From: a virus
DNA length: 57,798 nt
Strand: one strand, 5' to 3'
Virus record (IMG/VR): IMGVR_UViG_3300006802_000110
Location: 1 to 57,798 of that record
This document shows positions 14,141 to 20,177 of this stretch, piece after piece. The position numbers were made by a program, and so were the translations under genes. The notes beneath the pieces were generated by a model. That model was not told the DNA's origin. It did not search any database and was given only the letters and a program-made list of their open reading frames with translations. How positions within the stretch are numbered: position 1 is the stretch's first letter; the number at the start of each line of letters is the position of its first letter.

Positions 14141-14373
14141 GATGATTCTCCGTCTGGTGATGTTTTATTTCCTGTGTGGAACCAGTAATCCACAACCTTT
14201 CCGAAATTACCAATCAAGGCACCAAACAGAAGAAGTAGAAGTTCTTTCCATTCACCTTGTAAACTCACTCCATTAAACATGGCAACGCTGATGGAATGAA
14301 TGGTCAACAAAAAACTTAACACGATAACAATACTTAAAACTATTCTGTGGCGTGTTTCTGTAAGAATTTTCAT
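14137..14373 (-). CDS. holin-like small membrane protein
   Basis: A 78-residue membrane protein. Two hydrophobic segments at about 11-33 (IVLSIVIVLSFLLTIHSISVAMF) and 43-62 (KELLLLLFGALIGNFGKVV), followed by a short polar tail (TGNKTSPDGESS). The second helix with L-L-L-F-G-A-L-I-G-N-F-G-K-V-x-D-Y-W-F resembles small phage holins with a G-A-x-I-G motif. RBS AGGGGG lies in the duplicated 47-bp block at 14370-14416. It sits about 2.3 kb upstream of the endolysin gene on the same strand, compatible with a holin role but not proof. Confidence 0.65.
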   Translation of the reverse strand: MKILTETRHRIVLSIVIVLSFLLTIHSISVAMFNGVSLQGEWKELLLLLFGALIGNFGKVVDYWFHTGNKTSPDGESS

Positions 14374-14416
14374 ATAAACCCCCTGAATAGCGGGGGCGGG
14401 ACTCGAACCCGCGACC
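14370..14416. repeat. copy B of a duplicated tRNA 3' half plus RBS
   Basis: 47 bases matching 13245-13290 with one extra C and one substitution. It contains the first codon and RBS of the holin-like gene, then the 3' acceptor strand and T arm of tRNA-Met. The 3' strand fits tRNA-Met's own 5' strand well, so this is the likelier original. Confidence 0.85.
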
Positions 14417-14461
14417 TCCGCATTATGAGTGCGGCGCTCTGACCGGCTGAGCTACCCTGCC
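14388..14461 (-). tRNA. tRNA-Met(CAT)
   Basis: Acceptor GGCAGGG pairs with CCCCGCT except for one A.C pair and a terminal G.U, discriminator A. Anticodon stem CCGCA/TGCGG with loop CTCATAA gives CAT. T arm GCGGG-TTCGAGT-CCCGC. A normal elongator Met is likeliest; lysidine-modified tRNA-Ile2 cannot be excluded from sequence alone. Confidence 0.85.
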
Positions 14462-14466
14462 GTAAT

Positions 14467-14793
14467 TTAAAATCCCCGATATGCAGCAATGGAAACAATT
14501 TTGTCATTCTCAACAACAATGACATCAATAACAGAAATGGATTTACCGTCAAGCAATACGATTATTTCGTTAAAATGCTTTCCGTCCTGTGATTGCGAGT
14601 GGCTTTTTGTCAAAATATTTACATTGGTAAACGAATTGAATAATTCTTCATTTGCCTCCAACACTTCTTTTTTACCCAAGTAAATTTTTTCTCCCCACTC
14701 CCACAATACTACGGCGTCATCATATAGTTCTGATAACGTTGTTAGATTTTTTTGAGAAAATGCTTCAAAATATTTTTTAATAGTTTCTGGCAT
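14467..14793 (-). CDS. SnoaL/NTF2-like protein
   Basis: A 108-residue protein of the NTF2-like fold (SnoaL/DUF4440 group). It starts MPETIKKYFEAFSQKNLTTL, the typical first helix 'Y-x-x-A-F-x-x-x-D-x-x-x-L-x-x-L-Y-x-x-D'. A short G-x-x-x-I pattern follows, then an I-S-V-I-D-V-I-V-V and a final I-V-x-I-x-A-Y-R strand (residues 85-106). Such small cones bind hydrophobic ligands or catalyse isomerisation; polar catalytic residues cannot be assigned here. The ATG at 14793 is close to tRNA-Gly; the longer reading frame upstream lacks an RBS. Confidence 0.78.
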   Translation of the reverse strand: MPETIKKYFEAFSQKNLTTLSELYDDAVVLWEWGEKIYLGKKEVLEANEELFNSFTNVNILTKSHSQSQDGKHFNEIIVLLDGKSISVIDVIVVENDKIVSIAAYRGF

Positions 14794-14817
14794 CACGTAT
14801 CCCTTGAAAATGTTCAG

Positions 14818-14889
14818 AGCGGGAGATGGGATTTGAACCCACGACAACTTGCTTGGCAAGCAAGTACTCTACCCCTGAGCTACTCCCGC
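14818..14889 (-). tRNA. tRNA-Gly(GCC)
   Basis: Acceptor GCGGGAG pairs with CTCCCGC, discriminator T. Anticodon stem CTTGC/GCAAG with loop TTGCCAA gives GCC. D arm GCTC...GAGT and T arm GTGGG-TTCAAAT-CCCAT are normal. Together with tRNA-Gly(TCC) this gives the phage two glycine isoacceptors. Confidence 0.93.
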
Positions 14890-14894
14890 AAGTA

Positions 14895-15233
14895 TTATAT
14901 CAATTTCCATTCCACATTACGTTCGTCGTTGTACGCGTCATATTCCATTTCAATTTTATTTTTCTTGAATCCGGCCTTGATTGCCTGTCCGAAATAGACG
15001 AACAGATATTTCCATCCTAGTTCCCGCGCCTGATGTACGTGGACGGCTTCGTGGCCGATGATGTCGGGATTTCGACGAAGTGCGTCACCAATCTTTCGTT
15101 TGAGCCGCACGGTTCGCTTAGATAACGTGATCCCACCGACTCCATTCAACAACCACAACCACCACACCTCGTCCTTCAGCGTGAATTGAAACGTTTCTCC
15201 AAGATAGGTTGCTTCCACTTTCCACTTGGCCAT
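14895..15233 (-). CDS. zincin-like protein with HEAVH motif
   Basis: A 112-residue protein with a gluzincin-type zinc motif H-E-A-V-H-V-H-Q-A (about residues 61-69), a turn (ELGWKYLFVYFG) and further acidic residues (M-E-Y-D-A-Y) that could supply the third ligand. The N-terminal half is a small beta region rich in Trp and Lys (WKVEATYLGETFQF...WWLWLL). There is no signal peptide. It lies 9 bases from a second gene with an HExxH motif, so both are probably made together. Phage zincins of this size are known as peptidase-like or structural accessories; substrate unknown. Start ATG at 15233 with AGGAGAG upstream. Confidence 0.75.
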   Translation of the reverse strand: MAKWKVEATYLGETFQFTLKDEVWWLWLLNGVGGITLSKRTVRLKRKIGDALRRNPDIIGHEAVHVHQARELGWKYLFVYFGQAIKAGFKKNKIEMEYDAYNDERNVEWKLI

Positions 15234-15242
15234 ATAACTCTC

Positions 15243-15701
15243 CTATTCTTCGTGCGCAACGTCTAGTTGTACGAATCCCAAATCAATATTTAAATATCCC
15301 TGCGCCTTGAGTTTTGCTTGAATGATATCAGCTGCGAGGGGGACGATAATCTTTTCTAGGTTGGTGACAAGGGTTTCTTCGATGTCCTCACAGATTTTCA
15401 TGTCACGATCTGTACGGGACAAGGTTTCTGCCCACCCGGCCAACGGCCAAACAATGCAGTGCATCATCTCATGAATTGCGGTAGAAACAATATCGTTATA
15501 CCCCAGCCCCTTCAAGTCGTTCAGGTTAATTCGAATAACGGCTTCTTTGTATTCGGGCGATGCTTCACAATCTGCGGTGTCACGCATCCTAGTGGAATAT
15601 CGAACAATCAGTTTCCAATCTTGAAGGCCAAGAAGTGGTTGCATGATTTGAACGGTTTTGGCAAATAACACTTTTTTGGTGATACGCTTTTTCCGCGGCA
15701 T
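15243..15701 (-). CDS. HExxH metallopeptidase-like protein
   Basis: A 152-residue protein starting at the ATG at 15701 (AAGGAGATTG upstream). A basic N-terminus (MPRKKRITKKVLF) precedes L-Q-D-W-K-L-I-V-R-Y-S, and then A-I-H-E-M-M-H-C-I-V-W-P-L (about 80-90) with the zinc motif H-E-M-M-H. C-terminal acidic residues include I-C-E-D-I-E-E-T-L-V-T-N-L-E, a plausible third-ligand helix. This arrangement is common in small phage-encoded metallopeptidases of the SprT/WLM-like type. Its reaction is not known. It is the second of two adjacent zincin-like genes. Confidence 0.75.
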   Translation of the reverse strand: MPRKKRITKKVLFAKTVQIMQPLLGLQDWKLIVRYSTRMRDTADCEASPEYKEAVIRINLNDLKGLGYNDIVSTAIHEMMHCIVWPLAGWAETLSRTDRDMKICEDIEETLVTNLEKIIVPLAADIIQAKLKAQGYLNIDLGFVQLDVAHEE

Positions 15702-15723
15702 GACAATCTCCTTGAAAGGTAAA

Positions 15724-15803
15724 TGCGCTCGGAGGGACTCGAACCCCCACTCCAGAGGAACTGCATCCTAAGTGCAGCGCGGCTGCCGTTACGCCACGAG
15801 CGC
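15724..15803 (-). tRNA. tRNA-Leu(TAG)
   Basis: Acceptor GCGCTCG pairs with CGAGCGC, discriminator A as for leucine. Anticodon stem CTGCA/TGCAG with loop CTTAGGA gives TAG (reads CUA). A long variable region (about 12 bases, CTC...GAG) and T arm GGGGG-TTCGAGT-CCCTC fit a class II tRNA-Leu. An alternative frame of the acceptor (TGCGCTC) would leave T73, less likely. Confidence 0.92.
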
Positions 15804-15808
15804 ATAAT

Positions 15809-16027
15809 TTAGTCTAATGGTTCTATTGCATCTAAAAACTTTTCAATACGCGTTTGTACTTCTGGAGAACTTTGTTGTGCAATATGTATCAAGTACATTT
15901 CTATTTGCCATGCACGTTGAAACAGTTGTCTATTATACCGTTGTATCTTATTGATATGTCGGTATATAATATATAGGGCACCGACAACACCAATACCCAT
16001 AAATACCCATAATCCAGAAAATGTCAT
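15809..16027 (-). CDS. 72-residue single-span membrane protein
   Basis: First gene of the leftward transcript, directly downstream of its promoter. The ATG at 16027 has AGGAGTTAT upstream. The first 25 residues are a hydrophobic helix (FSGLWVFMGIGVVGALYIIY), followed by a basic and Gln-rich helical part (RHINKIQRYNRQLFQ...IHIAQQSS) and an acidic tail. It resembles small signal-anchor proteins with a cytoplasmic coiled coil. No family recognised. The reading frame continues 19 codons upstream, but that part holds the promoter. Confidence 0.65.
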   Translation of the reverse strand: MTFSGLWVFMGIGVVGALYIIYRHINKIQRYNRQLFQRAWQIEMYLIHIAQQSSPEVQTRIEKFLDAIEPLD

Positions 16028-16055
16028 ATAACTCCTTTGTTCGAACATCCTATAT

Positions 16056-16084
16056 ATAGTAGGTACCCCGCGTCTTTTTGTCAA
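16056..16084 (-). promoter_or_regulatory. sigma70-type promoter for the leftward arm
   Basis: On the minus strand TTGACA (16084-16079), 17-base spacer and TACTAT (16061-16056), continuing as TATATA. The predicted start is about 16049, 22 bases before the ATG at 16027. It is back to back with the rightward promoter at 16130. Confidence 0.72.
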
Positions 16085-16129
16085 GTTCTATAATTTTATT
16101 ATTTGTTAAATATTATATATTGTGTGGGG

Positions 16130-16158
16130 TTGACTTTTTTGAGCTCATGTGATACTAT
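16130..16158 (+). promoter_or_regulatory. sigma70-type promoter for the rightward phosphoesterase operon
   Basis: TTGACT (16130-16135), 17-base spacer, TACTAT (16153-16158). The start would be near 16165, giving a leader of about 20 bases with GGGAG before the ATG at 16186. The -10 context ACTATATAT matches that of the divergent promoter. Confidence 0.72.
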
Positions 16159-16185
16159 ATATGGACATTCCAAATGGGAGCGAAT

Positions 16186-16854
16186 ATGAGTGTGCTGTTA
16201 GTTGGTGATTTACACGGCGAAATATTCTGGTTCCGCCAAGCATATCAACGTGCGGTGGACGAGGGCGCATCCGCAATTATTCAGGTCGGTGACTTTGGAC
16301 TGATGCGTGAAAACGAGCACCAGTTCCGAGAGGTCGCTACAGACTTTGACCTTCCGTTTTATTTCATTGACGGAAATCACGATGATTGTGAGCGATGGTC
16401 AAACTACGAACACGTTGTGGCGGTGTTTCGTTCACACAACCTGTTTTACGTACCCCGTGGAACACTTCTTGAAGTCGATAACCGCAAATTCCTGTGTGTT
16501 GGGGGTGCCGCAAGTATTGACAAGGAAATCCGGCTTCGGAACGGATGGCACTGGACACCGAAGGAAAATATCAGTGATGAACTTGTCGAGAATGTTCTTG
16601 CGAAAATGGAGGGTGTAACAGTCGATGCGATGATTACACATGCGCCGCCATTGTCTATCGCGGATCGATTCTTTGACAGCATTGAAAAGATCAAGTTTGG
16701 TGTTGGATTGAATTGGTTTGATCCCAACATGAAACGTATTGAACATATTTGGAACAAGTTGAACAAACCTCAATTATATTGTGGGCACATGCATCGTGTA
16801 CTGGACGAGAACGGATGTCGAATTATTAACATCAACGAATTCCTTTTGATTTAG
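16186..16854 (+). CDS. calcineurin-like metallophosphoesterase
   Basis: A 222-residue metallophosphoesterase. All five signature blocks are present: G-D-L-H-G (residues 7-11), V-G-D-F-G (about 33), G-N-H-D-D (about 65), T-H-A-P-P (about 152) and G-H-M-H-R (about 205). These are metal-binding Asp, His, Asn residues of the two-metal PPP-type fold. The ATG at 16186 is preferred because GGGAG precedes it; another Met lies four codons up. T4-like phages often encode such enzymes; substrate could be a phosphoprotein, Ap4A or a nucleic-acid end, and none is supported over the others. First gene of the rightward early operon. Confidence 0.92.
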   Translation: MSVLLVGDLHGEIFWFRQAYQRAVDEGASAIIQVGDFGLMRENEHQFREVATDFDLPFYFIDGNHDDCERWSNYEHVVAVFRSHNLFYVPRGTLLEVDNRKFLCVGGAASIDKEIRLRNGWHWTPKENISDELVENVLAKMEGVTVDAMITHAPPLSIADRFFDSIEKIKFGVGLNWFDPNMKRIEHIWNKLNKPQLYCGHMHRVLDENGCRIININEFLLI

Positions 16855-16863
16855 GAGAATAGT

Positions 16864-17082
16864 ATGGCATCAAATATTGACGGATATGTTGTATACATTA
16901 AACTAACCGTTATGGGTGAAACGCCCGAAGACGCTTTGGAATACGCAAATAGTGCGATTGATAACTCCGATCTGTTGGATCAGGACGGCGTGATCGGCAT
17001 TGAAGTCGTCGATGACGTTGACACCATTGAACTAGTTGAGGATGATTATGCAAATACCGATTTGGATGACGACGAATATTAA
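16864..17082 (+). CDS. small acidic protein
   Basis: A 72-residue strongly acidic protein (theoretical excess of Asp/Glu) with AGGAG before the ATG. It has a short N-terminal beta section (YVVYIKLTVMGETPEDAL) of the kind seen in small phage 'DNA-mimic-like' or ferredoxin-like proteins, and an Asp-rich end (NTDLDDDEY). No family recognised. It shares 17 bases with the following membrane-protein gene, implying translational coupling. A nucleic-acid mimic is only a guess from charge. Confidence 0.65.
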   Translation: MASNIDGYVVYIKLTVMGETPEDALEYANSAIDNSDLLDQDGVIGIEVVDDVDTIELVEDDYANTDLDDDEY

Positions 17083-17296
17083 GTTTATCAAGTATGGACT
17101 CATTTCTGTTGTTGTAGTGTTTTTGTTGTATCAAGTGGGAACTCGTACCTTTACGAAAATTAACCAGTATAATACGGTCAAGGCAGACACCATTTGTCCG
17201 TCCTTGCTCAGTATTGGTCGGTCAGCCCGCGATACGCTGATCGTGATGAAGGCAGAACCCGTGTGCAACAAATACGTTCTTGACCGATTGAGGTAA
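17066..17296 (+). CDS. signal-anchored small protein with CPSLLSIGRSARD motif
   Basis: A 76-residue protein that starts at the ATG at 17066, inside the end of the preceding gene. An N-terminal helix (about 8-24, GLISVVVVFLLYQVG) anchors it in the inner membrane. The outside part has two Cys (TICPSLLSIGRSARD ... PVCNKYVL) that may pair. Similar small proteins with this motif recur in T4-like aquatic phages as far as I recall, without assigned function. An i-spanin-like role has been suggested by shape only; there is no overlapping o-spanin gene here. Confidence 0.68.
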   Translation: MTTNIKFIKYGLISVVVVFLLYQVGTRTFTKINQYNTVKADTICPSLLSIGRSARDTLIVMKAEPVCNKYVLDRLR

Positions 17297-17311
17297 TTGG
17301 GATATCGTTAA

Positions 17312-17324
17312 CTATTTATATTTG
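17312..17324 (+). promoter_or_regulatory. candidate late promoter box
   Basis: CTATTTATATTTG, one of eight copies of a TATTTATA(T/G)T(A/T) box. No TTGACA-like element lies 17 bases upstream. The box is 34 bases before the ATG at 17347. Confidence 0.5.
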
Positions 17325-17346
17325 TAGTATTATTACGGAGATACTC

Positions 17347-17526
17347 ATGTTAACGAAAAACTGCAATCCCATATATATAAGTTTGGTTTTTTTAATGGGT
17401 GGTGTTGTCGGGTTGTTAACGTGTGGCGCAGACATGACCCATCATGGTTTTACAATAGCAATCGCCACCGGAGTATTTTATTTAACATTGATTGCGTCGA
17501 AAAAGTCTTCGAATAAGGGTTCTTAA
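17347..17526 (+). CDS. 59-residue two-span membrane protein
   Basis: Small gene starting at the ATG at 17347 (GGAGATACTC upstream) and ending at 17526. The peptide has two hydrophobic segments (about 11-25, ISLVFLMGGVVGLLT, and 35-49, TIAIATGVFYLTLIA) and a Lys/Ser-rich tail (SKKSSNKGS). It has a Cys at position 6 and another at 26. It follows a candidate late promoter box. No family recognised; a holin-like or small antiporter-like peptide is conceivable, on topology alone. Confidence 0.6.
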   Translation: MLTKNCNPIYISLVFLMGGVVGLLTCGADMTHHGFTIAIATGVFYLTLIASKKSSNKGS

Positions 17527-17553
17527 AACACCTCCTTATTCCTAGAGCCCTGT

Positions 17554-17928
17554 ATGATTCTAGATGTGACTAATTCATCAAGCGAGTTTAATTCCGCTCT
17601 TTTTGCAGCGATATCAGGATTACTTATCGGTGCAGCTATTCGGTTAGGAAACAAATTCTTTGATAAAAACAAAGATGAGTTAGAAGAACACGTTACTTTG
17701 CGTAAAGAGCTCCGTGAGGAGCTTGATACAGTTAAAGAAGAACTTCAACTACTGCGGCAACAAGTAGATGAATGGCGGGAAAAATATTATCATCAAGTTG
17801 AGTTGACCACTCAATTGAAGATGGACATTCTTAAACTTAATGATCAACTGGATGAATATAAACGTATTTCTGGTATTCATCCCGATACAAAGCACAATGG
17901 ATGGTTTGAGACGCCAACGGATGAATGA
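17554..17928 (+). CDS. membrane-anchored coiled-coil protein
   Basis: A 124-residue protein. After an N-terminal polar section there is one hydrophobic helix (about 14-31, ALFAAISGLLIGAAIRLG), then a long helical, heptad-bearing region (about 35-105, LEEHVTLRKELREELDTVKE...), then a short tail (HPDTKHNGWFETPTDE). This is the layout of a membrane-tethered coiled-coil rod, as found in i-spanins and small septum-like proteins. No family assigned. Its stop overlaps the start of the following gene (ATGAATGA). Confidence 0.65.
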   Translation: MILDVTNSSSEFNSALFAAISGLLIGAAIRLGNKFFDKNKDELEEHVTLRKELREELDTVKEELQLLRQQVDEWREKYYHQVELTTQLKMDILKLNDQLDEYKRISGIHPDTKHNGWFETPTDE

Positions 17929-18247
17929 GTCCGTAGTCTACACCGTTACGGTGTTGGATGTCATGGGTGATCCTATACTGGGTCAACGCCGGACGCCTGC
18001 TATTTTTACCACCGCCGCGGCAGCGTTTCACGCCGTCCGTAACAACGAGGGTGATTTAGCGGACAACAATTTATATCAATACGCCGTTATTGAACGAACG
18101 TATCTTGATCAGGTTCGTCCACAACTACAAGTAGATACCGCTAAGTGGTGGTTTAAATATAACACGGTATTAGAAGAATTTGAACCATGTAGTGCTTCAT
18201 CGGTTCCCCCACGAATTGCTCGATTAACTGGTTTTGGGATTGGATGA
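17921..18247 (+). CDS. small cytoplasmic protein, unknown
   Basis: A 108-residue protein. I chose the ATG at 17921, which overlaps the stop of the preceding gene, over a longer in-frame start. It begins with a beta section (VVYTVTVLDVMGDPILGQR), an Ala-rich helix (TTAAAAFHAVRNNEGDLAD), a tyrosine-rich middle (LYQYAVIERTYLDQV) and a Trp-containing strand (AKWWFKYNTVLEEFE). No signal peptide or catalytic motif. It is the last gene before the promoter at 18251. The family is not recognised. Confidence 0.62.
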   Translation: MNESVVYTVTVLDVMGDPILGQRRTPAIFTTAAAAFHAVRNNEGDLADNNLYQYAVIERTYLDQVRPQLQVDTAKWWFKYNTVLEEFEPCSASSVPPRIARLTGFGIG

Positions 18248-18250
18248 CCC

Positions 18251-18279
18251 TTGACAAAAACGAATTCGTGATATATACT
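18251..18279 (+). promoter_or_regulatory. sigma70-type promoter
   Basis: TTGACA (18251-18256), 17-base spacer, TATACT (18274-18279). The start would be near 18286, with a short leader to the ATG at 18308. Confidence 0.8.
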
Positions 18280-18307
18280 GAATCATCCAATAACAACAGG
18301 TTGTCTT

Positions 18308-18763
18308 ATGACGATTCTTGAAATAATGTTAATTTTAGTGGGTGTATTGAATGTATTATTCATGGCACTCATGATTCCTCTCATCAAAGACATGGTTACC
18401 ATCAAACTCTTGATGACGCAAATCCACTCTGCTACTGCAGCAATTGCCTCTCGTACCACTAATCAAGAATTAATGATTTCTAAATTAGGCAATTCCTTTT
18501 CTGAATTCGTTGACATGGTGACCAACATGATTGACCGCGTTGACATGATTGCGGGATCGGGTCGCATATATCGGACTACAGACGGACGATTCTCAGGTAC
18601 GTCAGTTCAGGAGTTGATGGACAAGATTAAGGAAGCTGGCGAAGAAAATGAATATATCTCGAAAGAAGATATGATCAACGACATGGATAGTCTCCGTAAG
18701 ATGTTCGAACAACGAAACGAAGACGAAGACGAGGAACCAGAGGACTATGACACTCAACGATAA
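18308..18763 (+). CDS. membrane-anchored coiled-coil protein
   Basis: A 151-residue protein transcribed from the strong promoter 30 bases upstream. An N-terminal signal anchor (about 5-25, EIMLILVGVLNVLFMALMIPL) is followed by a helical domain (about 30-75, Ile/Met/Ser/Thr-rich), a conserved-looking Y-R-T-T-D-G-R-F-S-G-T-S-V-Q-E-L section (about 89-104), and a strongly acidic end (EDEDEEPEDYD). The acidic tail overlaps the start of the next gene. No family recognised. The Y-R-T-x-D-G-x-x-x-G motif is reminiscent of short phage-encoded membrane proteins in T4-like genomes. Confidence 0.65.
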   Translation: MTILEIMLILVGVLNVLFMALMIPLIKDMVTIKLLMTQIHSATAAIASRTTNQELMISKLGNSFSEFVDMVTNMIDRVDMIAGSGRIYRTTDGRFSGTSVQELMDKIKEAGEENEYISKEDMINDMDSLRKMFEQRNEDEDEEPEDYDTQR

Positions 18764-18923
18764 GCAATTGAAGGCATTGATTCGTAGAATTCAAAAAGAA
18801 GCTGGTACCGCCCCATCATCCAACAAGAAAACTACATATAAGGATGATACGGTGGTACGAAGTGAAGAACCAGAAGATGATTCTGCGTTTCGGGAAATGA
18901 AGAAACTCCCGTACTCGGAATAG
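18747..18923 (+). CDS. 58-residue charged protein
   Basis: Short gene of 58 codons beginning at the ATG at 18747 inside the acidic end of the previous gene, and ending TAG at 18923. The peptide has a basic N-terminal helix (KQLKALIRRIQKEAG) and a mixed charge tail (SEEPEDDSAFREMKKLPYSE). It reads like a small DNA- or protein-binding adaptor and follows directly from the upstream gene by overlap. No family recognised. Confidence 0.55.
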   Translation: MTLNDKQLKALIRRIQKEAGTAPSSNKKTTYKDDTVVRSEEPEDDSAFREMKKLPYSE

Positions 18924-19059
18924 TGTAGTACCAAAATTAGTCGCGACGACTTTCACAATATAGGGTTATTTTAAATACATCATCACGGTGTAGTAGTCGT
19001 ATTGTGTCCAAACGAATATCCTATAAAAGAAAAAGAAGCAAAAAGAAAAGGAAAACGTT

Positions 19060-19392
19060 ATGACGCTGGAAACGTTTGGTACCGGTTGGCGTGATAAGTT
19101 TGAGAAACGCTTAGAAAGTTTAAAAAAAATATTTCCGGAATTGCGTATAGAACGCATAGAGCGTTTCAGCGGAATGCTACGTATTAGCGTTTCTGCGCTC
19201 GACCCCGATATTGATTATATTGCGAAATGTGTTATCTATAAGATTGAACGTGATTCAGCGAAAACGTGTGAAATGTGTGGTAAGACGGGTCTACGGCGTC
19301 TCCACGATGAAGTGCTAACCGTAGAGCAATGTTTATGTACGCTGTGTTATGCAACTGAACTAGATCGGATTTTAACACAGCATTCCAATTAA
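19060..19392 (+). CDS. zinc-ribbon protein
   Basis: A 110-residue protein with a zinc-ribbon: C-E-M-C (about 74-77) and C-L-C-T-L-C (about 93-98) in the C-terminal half, joined by a Leu/Arg-rich link. The N-terminal part is basic and helical (W-R-D-K-F-E-K-R-L-E-S-L-K-K-I-F). The start ATG is preceded by a long A/G-rich tract (AAAAGAAAAGG). It probably binds nucleic acid or protein via the ribbon, but no family is recognised. Expressed as part of the early rightward cluster. Confidence 0.7.
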   Translation: MTLETFGTGWRDKFEKRLESLKKIFPELRIERIERFSGMLRISVSALDPDIDYIAKCVIYKIERDSAKTCEMCGKTGLRRLHDEVLTVEQCLCTLCYATELDRILTQHSN

Positions 19393-19411
19393 TTCTTTTT
19401 AAGAGGTTATT

Positions 19412-19669
19412 ATGTTTTACGATAAGGACGATGTACAGCCCGCAGTGTCCGCCGCAACGCAGTTGTTTGGTGCCGTTGCTCAATACCACCCTACACCTTT
19501 TACCTATCTCGCTATTGAGACGCCTAAATACGGTAAGATCTGGTATGGAGATGTTTCCTCAGATACCCCGATTCGGGAAAAGTGCGAAAGTCTCGCAAAG
19601 ACGCTTGGGGAACCCATTACCGCGCTCGACATGGGAACGAATTATCCACTATTTAATACCACCCCTTGA
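19412..19669 (+). CDS. small protein of unknown function
   Basis: An 85-residue protein with AAGAGGTTAT before the ATG at 19412. It contains no signal peptide or membrane helix. Visible elements are V-S-A-A-T-Q-L-F-G-A-V-A-Q-Y (helical), F-T-Y-L-A-I-E-T-P-K-Y-G-K-I-W-Y-G-D-V (strand-turn-strand), and R-E-K-C-E-S-L-A-K-T-L-G. The stop codon falls inside the -35 box of the next promoter. I do not recognise it. Confidence 0.6.
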   Translation: MFYDKDDVQPAVSAATQLFGAVAQYHPTPFTYLAIETPKYGKIWYGDVSSDTPIREKCESLAKTLGEPITALDMGTNYPLFNTTP

Positions 19670-19694
19670 CAAAGTAACCCCATCATATTATTAT
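19666..19694 (+). promoter_or_regulatory. sigma70-type promoter
   Basis: TTGACA (19666-19671), 17-base spacer, TATTAT (19689-19694), overlapping the stop of the preceding gene. It reads into the basic protein gene at 19773, with a leader of about 70 bases. Confidence 0.8.
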
Positions 19695-19772
19695 TATAGT
19701 GTTCAGATGAGCGAGGGCATCAGAACACCAACCTATCCACCCCCGCAAGTTAACTTAACAAAGAGGTTATGT

Positions 19773-20081
19773 ATGGCAAAGAAGAACTACACTCGTCGGT
19801 TCACTGTTAAGACCTACTCCAATGAGGAGTTTGATCGTACCGCTAACCGGATGCGGAGCTGGCTGAGTGGCCTTGCTCGTCGCCGGTCAAATGGTACCGT
19901 GACCGCAGATGACGTTCACACCTATCTTGACCGCGAGGGCGTTCGTCCCCAGCAGGTTCGGACTCGGTTGAGCTTCATCAACTCCGTCCTTCGTGAGCCC
20001 AACTTCGAGTACGCCGGTGAGACTCCTTCGAGTCGCCCAGCCGCTCGTGGTCGGATGATCACCGAGTGGACGATTGCGTAA
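19773..20081 (+). CDS. small basic protein, possible DNA-binding
   Basis: A 102-residue basic protein with AAGAGG before the ATG at 19773. It has many Arg and Thr (MAKKNYTRRFTVKTYSNEEF), an S-G-L-A-R-R-R-S-N-G-T-V-T-A-D-D-V-H-T-Y-L section (helix-turn-helix-like), and an R-P-A-A-R-G-R section near the end. Higher GC and a G/C-ending codon bias than neighbours suggest high expression or a distinct origin. A strong terminator follows at 20121, so it is a one-gene transcript from the promoter at 19666. The name 'transcriptional or histone-like protein' would be a guess. Confidence 0.68.
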   Translation: MAKKNYTRRFTVKTYSNEEFDRTANRMRSWLSGLARRRSNGTVTADDVHTYLDREGVRPQQVRTRLSFINSVLREPNFEYAGETPSSRPAARGRMITEWTIA

Positions 20082-20120
20082 TCTGATCGTTTTTTAAACA
20101 ATCGGAATACGTATACAGAT

Positions 20121-20155
20121 AGAAATGGGGACTCAGCTCCCCATTTCTATTTTGT
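20121..20155 (+). terminator. rho-independent terminator
   Basis: An 11-bp perfect stem AGAAATGGGGA/TCCCCATTTCT (20121-20131 and 20138-20148) with a 6-base loop, followed by ATTTTGTATTTCC. It ends the transcript of the basic protein gene and isolates the greA-like gene that follows. Confidence 0.85.
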
Positions 20156-20177
20156 ATTTCCTTAACCAACATTGTAT

